From: Mauremys mutica
Lineage: Eukaryota; Chordata; Testudines; Geoemydidae
Assembly: GCF_020497125.1 (NCBI RefSeq)
Contig: NC_059084.1
Coordinates: 12,241,501-12,305,500 of the forward strand
DNA length: 64,000 bases
Direction of reading: 5' to 3'
Position numbers and translations under genes: made by a program. The notes beneath the pieces were generated by a model. The model had not been told where the DNA came from. It searched no databases and was given only the letters and a program-made list of their open reading frames with translations. Shown piece after piece: positions 57,265-64,000 of this stretch (within the stretch, counting starts at the first letter, position 1; every line of letters starts with the position of its first letter).

Positions 57265-58990
57265 ACTTCTACACTACTTCTGTCTGCATCTGTAATGTCC
57301 CTGAACTCCATTGGGAAGTTAGGACATTATGACAATGCAAAACTCTGTGTTTGCTTCACAGGGGTTCACGTAAATATTATCTTCGGTTCCAGTCCAAAAT
57401 TCCCCTACTTCCCAAGTTTCACTTTGAGTTGCAGGGTTTTCACTGACTCATACATAAAGCAAGACTCAGTTGAATGTGCCAAGTTTCATGGGTTTTCATG
57501 TGAGCAATCTCAGTACTCTGATACAAACTCTTAACTTGGCCCGGATTCATTACCCTAAACAAACCTTTCAATGAATCCACCCTGAGTTTCGGATTTATGA
57601 GGAAACCTGAAACCAGTTGTGTTTCCTCTATTATTGAGAGTTACTTCAAATATTTTGCACCTCTTTAGTAGGTATGTGGGCCAGCTCTGGAGATAGGCTT
57701 CTCTTCACAAACCTGGCACATTTGGCTGGCATTACAGTCTGCTGATGAAGTCTCTTTTCAACACAGGATGTCAATATCACAACTCCTTTTAATATTCCCA
57801 AACCACACCATCCTTTCAACAGTACTCCAACATGGAACAACACACTGCCAGGAGCACAATTTATCTTATTTTATTTTGATATATGCATTTCTGCAACACT
57901 TATCACTGTAATATCTGAGTGTGCTTTTTCTTAAGGTGGAAAAAAAAAAAACAACCAACACACACGTAGAAACAGCTACACAGAACCACTCTTAAAGGAA
58001 TCTCCTTCAAAGAAGCAACTATTGTTACATTCAGAACAAGAACAATGTGTAAGCTTAAGTGACCAAGATTCCTATTCATGAACTGGCAAGGTGGAGGATA
58101 ATTATGACCTCTGATAAGCTCTTTTGGAATCCTATATATCAGGCTTATCCTACATTAAAGTGAAATTTCCCAGTATGAAAAAGGACAGGTGTGTCCGTAC
58201 AACAGTGGAGGTCCCACCTTCATTGTCCAAGTGACAGTTTCAGCACAACCATTCATTATCATTTCCCCTTGTATTGAGTAATAACGAGATTAAAGTTTTC
58301 TCTTCAATAAGCATATGCTCTTCACTGGTCAGATTGTATTAACATGGCTAGCATTCCATCAAGGTTTAGCAACTCTTTCTAAATGGGATTTTACTAAAGG
58401 TTTTTGTCAAGATCATATGACTGGAGAGAAAGAGGTGGGCAATCAAATTACTGGCATTCAGTACATACTCAGCCCTTCTTGCATTTAGTCAAAGAATATT
58501 GATCAGATGCAGGGAAATGCATGTAAATGAACTGTTAATAGACACCATATGAGTCACATTTTTTTAGAAGATTCCTTATGGTGCAAACCCAACAATTGTT
58601 CTAGTGAATTGTCACATTGTTTAATAATATATAATTGGCTCTTTACATCTTCCCAATGATATCTGCAAACTAAATCAGTCCTCCCCAAACTCCTGGGAGA
58701 TAGATTAGCTGGCCCTCAGTTTCCCGGTACTAACCACATTGCCCCACAGTTCAGGCTACGTGCGTGTGACTAGCACGGCAAACCAAAGGGCTGCACTGTA
58801 ACTCCCCCATTTGGACGTTGTTGGCATGAACTGAAAGGTCTCCAGTTTGCGTTAATGTAGTCCTCTTCAAACAGGACACATTAACATGAACCATGAATCT
58901 TTTAGGTCGCGCCTGCAGCATCCACATGGGGGAGTTATAGTGCAACCCTTTGGTACACACCACTGTTCATACCCCCGTAGTCCAAACTGC
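57265..58990. other. No gene recognised
   Basis: Frames up to 79 codons, none recognisable. A short A-run with CAACCAACACACACG lies at 57940-57965. Confidence 0.4.
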
Positions 58991-58994
58991 AGGG

Positions 58995-59120
58995 CAGCCG
59001 TGAGGCAGAAAGTTCAAGTGACTTGCGCAAGGCCACAAAGAGAGTCAATGTCAAAGGCAGGATTAGAAATCAGGAGTTCCCAGCTCTCACACTTCTGTTC
59101 TATTCCCTAAACACCACCTC
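58995..59120 (-). repeat. MIR/CORE-SINE fragment, minus strand
   Basis: TTCAAGTGACTTGCGCAAGG, CCACAAAGAGAGTCAATGTC, GGATTAGAAATCAGGAGTTC and CTATTCCCTAAACACCACC follow the reversed MIR order. Confidence 0.75.
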
Positions 59121-59124
59121 TCCA

Positions 59125-60360
59125 CCCCCTGCAATTCAATTGTGGCAGCACATGTTTCTGGCGTCTCACTTATGGATTGAGGCAGTTGGCAGGGCAGCTC
59201 CTCAGATGAGATGATACCAGGCCTGTCTGGGCCATGTGTCAGTAGGCGTTTGCCATTTGCCTAGACCTGCCGGGAGCCCAATATCATGGTTTTGCTGTAC
59301 TCTTCTAGGATAGCACTGGTTGATATCCCCAGTATCTTTCATGCTAATTTTCATGGAGTCCTGCCAGATCTTAAAGTATCATAGAGCTCAACTCCATTGT
59401 ATTAGCATCCTTCCCACGCTTTCAAATGTTCTCCAAAGAAAGATAATTCCTTAAGGGAAAAGTATCTTTCAGGCCTAATGCTATGACAGAGGCCTTGGGA
59501 TTTTGATGATCCCGTTTTAGAACCGCTGTTAGAACGTGGTACTATCCAGAATCAGAATGCAGCACCAAATGAGAATTTCATGGCTAGCCATTATAACTCA
59601 AACTACCCAGACCTGAACATGCCTAAACTTAGAGGGTTTAAAAATCCAGATCCAGATTTTTCCAGCTGAGTTTATCTCCAATTCTTACATGTTGAATGCC
59701 TACTTGTCAGTGACACCTGCCCACCACCATACTACTGTAACAGGCCAGACTGTACCCATCTCCCTGACTTGTACCTGGCAGGTAGCATCTACAGAAGGAC
59801 GTCAACCTTCCCACGCAGAATAGGGGAGCACCAGCCACCTCAATAATACTGCTCTGACCCCCTGGAAAACTCCACAAATGCCAGGATCTATGTGGAGACT
59901 AGGCAGACTAAGAAGGGCTGTTGGTGTTCCCTCAATGGGTGAGAGCAGGGCTAGATAGATGCATATTGTCCATCCTCCGGCACCACAGACTTTCCCTAGG
60001 AAAAGTAATTCAGCCTTAGGCTATGTTGTCTCTTCCATGGCTTCTAACCATGCAGGAGAACCCTTGTTAAGTGAGGATCCAGGAGCAGCAGTGCCCAAGA
60101 GAGTCCTTGACCCCAGGGTTGTATTAGATGTGCACTGCCAGGGAGCAGGGCAGAAGAACCCCAGGCTAGTACATAGCCATAGACCTTTGTTTTCTGCGAA
60201 GGAGAAGACACACAGCAGATCACTTGCTCTGTGTTAACTTCTATGCAAGACATTTGAAGTGACATTGGCTGTGTTGTAAACAATACCACCATACCTGGGA
60301 GTGCATTTAAGCTGATTTTACTACTAATAATTTAAGGCCTGTGTGTATTTATTATTTGTA
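59125..60360. other. No gene recognised
   Basis: Frames up to 92 codons (59959-60237) without a known domain. No repeat boundary seen. Confidence 0.4.
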
Positions 60361-60367
60361 CTGCAGT

Positions 60368-60462
60368 AAGACCAAAGAGCACCAGTCAGGGGCCAGAACT
60401 CCACTGTGCAAGGCAGAATAAAGGGATGGTCTCTGCCCCAAAGAGCTTACAATAAATTGAAA
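60368..60462 (-). repeat. SINE-tail-like repeat ('tgtaagctc' family), minus strand
   Basis: AAGAGCACCAGTCAGGGGCC, CAGAACTCCACTGTGCAAGG and GCCCCAAAGAGCTTACAATA are the reverse complement of the module at 28376-28500. Confidence 0.7.
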
Positions 60463-60522
60463 GTCACTTACACACTACTAAATAAACTCCTTGTTTTTGT
60501 AGACCATGCAACTCTGGACACT

Positions 60523-60975
60523 TTACACAAAACCTGCCAAGAAGGCCTCCTGGTAACTAAATTTTATAACAAGAACTTTGTACACAAAAATAATAAAAGC
60601 ATACACAGACAATAGTTCAATGGATTCCAAGAAAGATCCTGAAAACAAGAATCTACTATAACCCCCACGTAAGACAATAAATAAAACTGCCTTCCACATT
60701 AAACTCAATAGGAACAAAGAAGTCTTGAACCCCAACTGGAGGTCTGCCACAGATGTACCTTGCTGTGAACTGAAGGAAAGGAAAATGCATAGTACCAAGG
60801 TACTCAGATACAAACAGCAGTGAAGCATCTGCTCCTTCCTTCTTTCACCTGCAGGTAGCAGCAATCCACTGCTCACAAGTAAAGCACCTCCAGTTGTCTT
60901 CTCTGACAACAAGATTCCTAAATTTAATTTTAAAGTGAGTTCAACAAACAAACAAAAATATGTATTTGGCAGCAT
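60523..60975 (-). other. 150-codon open frame, not a recognised gene
   Basis: The second longest minus-strand frame in the AT-rich part of the window. It is rich in Leu, Phe and Val and could suggest membrane segments, but A/T-rich codons produce this by default. No domain motif, no neighbouring exon pattern. Most likely chance. Confidence 0.15.
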
Positions 60976-61114
60976 AGGTCAGTAGGGAGACTTTACTGGG
61001 GCAAAGATCTTTAAATTTCCTTTCCTAGATTCATACCACCATCTTAGATAATAAATTAAAAGTTGTATGATTTTCTCTCTCTCTCTGGAGAAAGACGAAG
61101 ACAGACACACAGAG

Positions 61115-61237
61115 TGAATGAGGTAATATCTTTTAATGGGCCAACTTCTGTGGTAAGAGAGACTAGCTTTTTCAGGTTGTTGTTTCAAAGATATTACTTC
61201 ACCCACCTTGTCTCTCTAAATATCCTGGGACCAACAC
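61115..61237. repeat. Dispersed foldback repeat, second copy of the 22606 family
   Basis: GAGGTAATATCTTTTAATGG and GCCAACTTCTGTGGTAAGAG start the left half; AAAGATATTACTTCACCCAC and CTTGTCTCTCTAAATATCCT end the right half. The two halves are inverted relatives (GGTAATATCTTT against AAAGATATTACT). Confidence 0.7.
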
Positions 61238-61524
61238 CCCCTCCACCTCTCCCACCCCCCACCTTTAAATTTTGCATTTCTTTCAAGAAAAACAGACTGG
61301 CCATTTTTACTGTTTTTCCCAGTCATTTTCACATTCTGGTTCTCATTCACTAGATATAATGGTGTAATGTTTGGGTTACATACACTTTAATTTAATCCTT
61401 TTCATTGTTTGTTCCAAAACAAAATGTGTCATCAGAAGCATATAGCAACCTTGTGTATCAAGAAAAGCTACAGCCCCTACCTGTCCTCAGTTTTGTGGCT
61501 GTGGAATTCGTAGCCTTCTGCAGA

Positions 61525-61610
61525 ATCATAGAATATTAGGGTTGGAAGAGACCTCAGGTGGTCATCTAGTCCGATCCCCTCCTCAAAGCAGGACCAACAC
61601 CAACTAAAAC
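61525..61610 (-). mobile_element. CR1 LINE 3' end, minus strand
   Basis: ATCATAGAATATTAGGGTTG, GAAGAGACCTCAGGTGGTCA and TCTAGTCCGATCCCCTCCTC are the reverse complement of the CR1 3' end. Very short, so strongly truncated. Confidence 0.9.
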
Positions 61611-62065
61611 ACGTTGAATATGGGGCAAGCAATGGTAACCCATTAAAATTATCTCCTTTACTCTCCTGCTTTCTTCTGTCACCTGCTTTACTGGAAGTGG
61701 GAACAATAGGTAGGAGATTGTAAATAACCTGGGACAGGTCTGGTCTGTGGATTCAGTCATAACAAGACAAAGGGCACAACTTTCTTGGTCAAACACTTTC
61801 TCCTGGAAAGGGTTCAAAAGAATCTGGCTCTAGATGTCTTTTGGACATGATTCAAATCCCTTTTTTTTTAGGCAGGTGTATCCTTAACTGCTTTATGCTT
61901 AATGGGGTGGCTTGTCTGAGAGCTTCCAGATTTAGGGCGTAATCATTCTGTTCAGATTTGCTGTAAGATAGCTGCTTGCTTCTTTATTTTCATTTTAACA
62001 GTTTGCATAAGTTTTATCATACAGTGCTTAATAGCTTCTCAGTGAGTGTTTTAGGAGGGTAATAC

Positions 62066-62710
62066 CAGGGGTGAGAGTGAGCCAGTACGGGCCGGTATGG
62101 TGTACCGGTAAGAACCCGCACCAGTCGGTACCCAGCCCACATTAAAGCACTTTAATGTCCCTGCCCCTTTTGCCTTCCCCATCGGCAGCCCTGCCAGTAG
62201 AGTCCGTACCCGCTGGGCCACCGACAGGGGAGGCAAAAGGGGCAGGGACATTAAAGCGCTGCCGCTGCAGCACTTAAAGGACGGTCCTTTGCCACGGCAG
62301 CGCTTTAATGTTACTGCGCCGCCCCATGGGCTGCCGACGGGTGGTGTACAGCAGCATTAAAGCGCTGCCACGGCAAAGGACCCTGCAATGCTTTAAGGTC
62401 CCTGCCCCTTTTGCCTTCCCCCGGCCGTCATTGGGGGGGGACAACGGGAGCAGCTGCCCCGGGGCCGGCGATTTAAAAGAGCCCAGGGTGCCAGACACTG
62501 CTGCCACTACTGCAGCAGTGGCGTCTGGAGCCCCAGGCCCTTTAATTCACCATGGGAGCCCCAGTCAAGCACTGGCCAGGTGGCCTGGAAGGGCTGGCTG
62601 GGGGATGCTGACCCTCAGCCCCGCCCCTTCTGCCAAGGCCCTGCCCCTTCCGGGGGCCAGCGCCGCCCCAGCCTCATACCGGTAAGTGTCCTGAGTTACT
62701 TTCACCCCTG
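62066..62710. mobile_element. Non-autonomous hAT-like transposon, 645 bp, perfect 8-bp duplication
   Basis: CAGGGGTGAGAGTGAGC at the left and CAGGGGTGAAAGTAACT from the right (minus strand) are inverted ends. GGTAATAC is repeated exactly at 62058-62065 and 62711-62718. The GC-rich interior repeats TTAAAGCGCTGC and CCCTGCCCCTTTTGCCTTCC in direct and inverted copies, which could form long hairpins. Open frames up to 125 codons inside are compositional. No transposase. Confidence 0.95.
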
Positions 62711-62719
62711 GGTAATACA

Positions 62720-63710
62720 TTAAATGAAATCATGTACTTAAACTCCATAGGTTCTTTAAAGTCCGCTTACACAATGAAGCAGTATCCTCAGGTTAATTTT
62801 CCATCAGCTATAAGATATCTCTAATACTGCGACATCCCTAGAATTACACTCCAATGAGTCTTAAATCTTGCAAGATCAGAATCAGTGCCTTTCTCCTGGA
62901 GTGACACATGCTTTCTAAGCATTATTCTACCTAATCTAATGTAATCTCTTGCATTTATACAACATCACTGCTGTAGAATTTAAGAGTCGGCATTTATAAC
63001 ACTTAGACCTACATGTACTTAAATGTGATTGAAGTCAGCAAGTCTCCCCTTTCTGATTCTCATTTATACTAAAACCCTTTCACCCCTTCTGCAAGAGTAG
63101 TGTAAAGGGACTTTAGTGTTAATGGGATTCAGGCCCAAAGAGGTCTCATTTATTGTGTATCCCCATTGTCATGTTTACAATAATGAAATATTTTCAATCT
63201 TGTGGTCTTTCCTTTAATAGGATCCAATTAAGGACTTTTTAAATTACATAGATGGTAAAGACTTTTCTCTTTCAGATTATTTTTTCCCTTTTCCTGACAG
63301 CTCTCACCCTCTCAAAATTGCTTCACAAACTCTTTTCCATTAAAAAATGGGAAATTGCACAATTCATCTAATTAGTCAAATTTGAATTGTATGTGACTAG
63401 CATGGCCCAATGGTTGAATTTCACACACCATTTGGAAAGATGTGGCAGAACGGCATTGCTGATTTGCTTTAACACTTCAGCAACACTATTCAATTATGAG
63501 ATGGAATATTGTTGTTTTGTTTTTGGCTCTAGATATTTTATTTTCCAGTATGTTAACAACCTTTATTGAATTTTGCTTATATGTATAACATTTTATAGAT
63601 GAGATGTGTTGGTTTTTAAACCGTATTAGGTGGTTAATTTTTTTTTACCATGAAATTTATAGCATAAATAGAAAATGGACAGAAGATGAATTTTAGATTC
63701 AAAGGCTACC
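62720..63710. other. AT-rich sequence, no gene recognised
   Basis: Short frames only and no repeat boundary seen. Confidence 0.4.
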
Positions 63711-63717
63711 ATATACA

Positions 63718-63930
63718 GAGAAACAGGAATTGCTATACTGGATCAGACCAATGGCTCACCAAGTCCTGTATCCTATCAGCAGCAGTGAGTGGTACCAGAT
63801 GCTTCAGAGGAAGGTGCAAGATACCATGAATTACATAGTTGGGGTGAATTTGTCCCCAGGAAATTTCCTCCGGACCTGCAATAGCTAGAGATTGAAGGCT
63901 TAAGGTTTATATCCCTTCCAAAGCACTTTT
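63718..63930 (+). repeat. Dispersed repeat ('atactggatcagaccaatgg'), LINE/SINE 3' type
   Basis: TATACTGGATCAGACCAATG, AGTCCTGTATCCTATCAGCA, CAGATGCTTCAGAGGAAGGT and GCAAGATACCATGAATTAC follow the order of a common amniote repeat I recall from turtles, possibly an L3/CR1-related 3' region. The class is uncertain. Confidence 0.65.
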
Positions 63931-64000
63931 TTTTTCTTTTTCAAACAGGTTGGTTTAGCAGCTGACCCTCCTCACTCAACAGCTACATTTGCTCAGCACC

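Noticed and set aside
62308..62685. 125-codon plus-strand frame
   Set aside because: It lies wholly within the 645-bp hAT-like element and is Ala/Pro-rich from GC composition.

Overview
The window looks like non-coding nuclear DNA from a sauropsid vertebrate, most probably a turtle. I recognise no intact protein-coding gene, rRNA or tRNA. Long AT-rich stretches carry only short open frames. Dispersed repeats are of the kind typical of turtle genomes: 5'-truncated CR1-type LINEs, MIR/CORE-type SINEs, very many short inverted-repeat DNA transposons, and dispersed foldback units. The turtle assignment rests on remembered repeat types rather than a search; a crocodilian is the main alternative. 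The setting is intergenic or deep intronic.

Layout. 1-5.6 kb: a foldback repeat and a 580-bp hAT-like element. 5.7-7.1 kb: a decayed CR1-superfamily LINE with recognisable reverse transcriptase fragments. 7.8-14.2 kb: an AT-rich foldback, a cluster of Harbinger-like miniature elements, MIR and CR1 fragments. 14.2-26 kb: mostly unique sequence with scattered small repeats. 26-41 kb: SINE fragments, a 93-bp hAT-like element with a perfect 8-bp target duplication, several miniature elements with 3-bp TTA-type duplications, and one such element inserted inside an older relative (38.4-38.9 kb). 41.4-44.7 kb: a repeat-poor, AT-rich block. 45.3-54.4 kb: hAT-like elements, tRNA-like SINE modules, a 1.4-kb GC-rich island and a possible LTR. 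54.5-64 kb: CR1 ends, microsatellites, MIR copies, a 645-bp hAT-like element with a perfect target duplication, and a further dispersed repeat at the right edge.

The best-supported features are the DNA transposons whose terminal inverted repeats and flanking duplications can both be read directly. The open questions are an unrecognised 155-bp repeat present twice, the GC-rich island, the repeat-poor block, and the putative LTR. No genes act together here; what the window records is layered transposon insertion.
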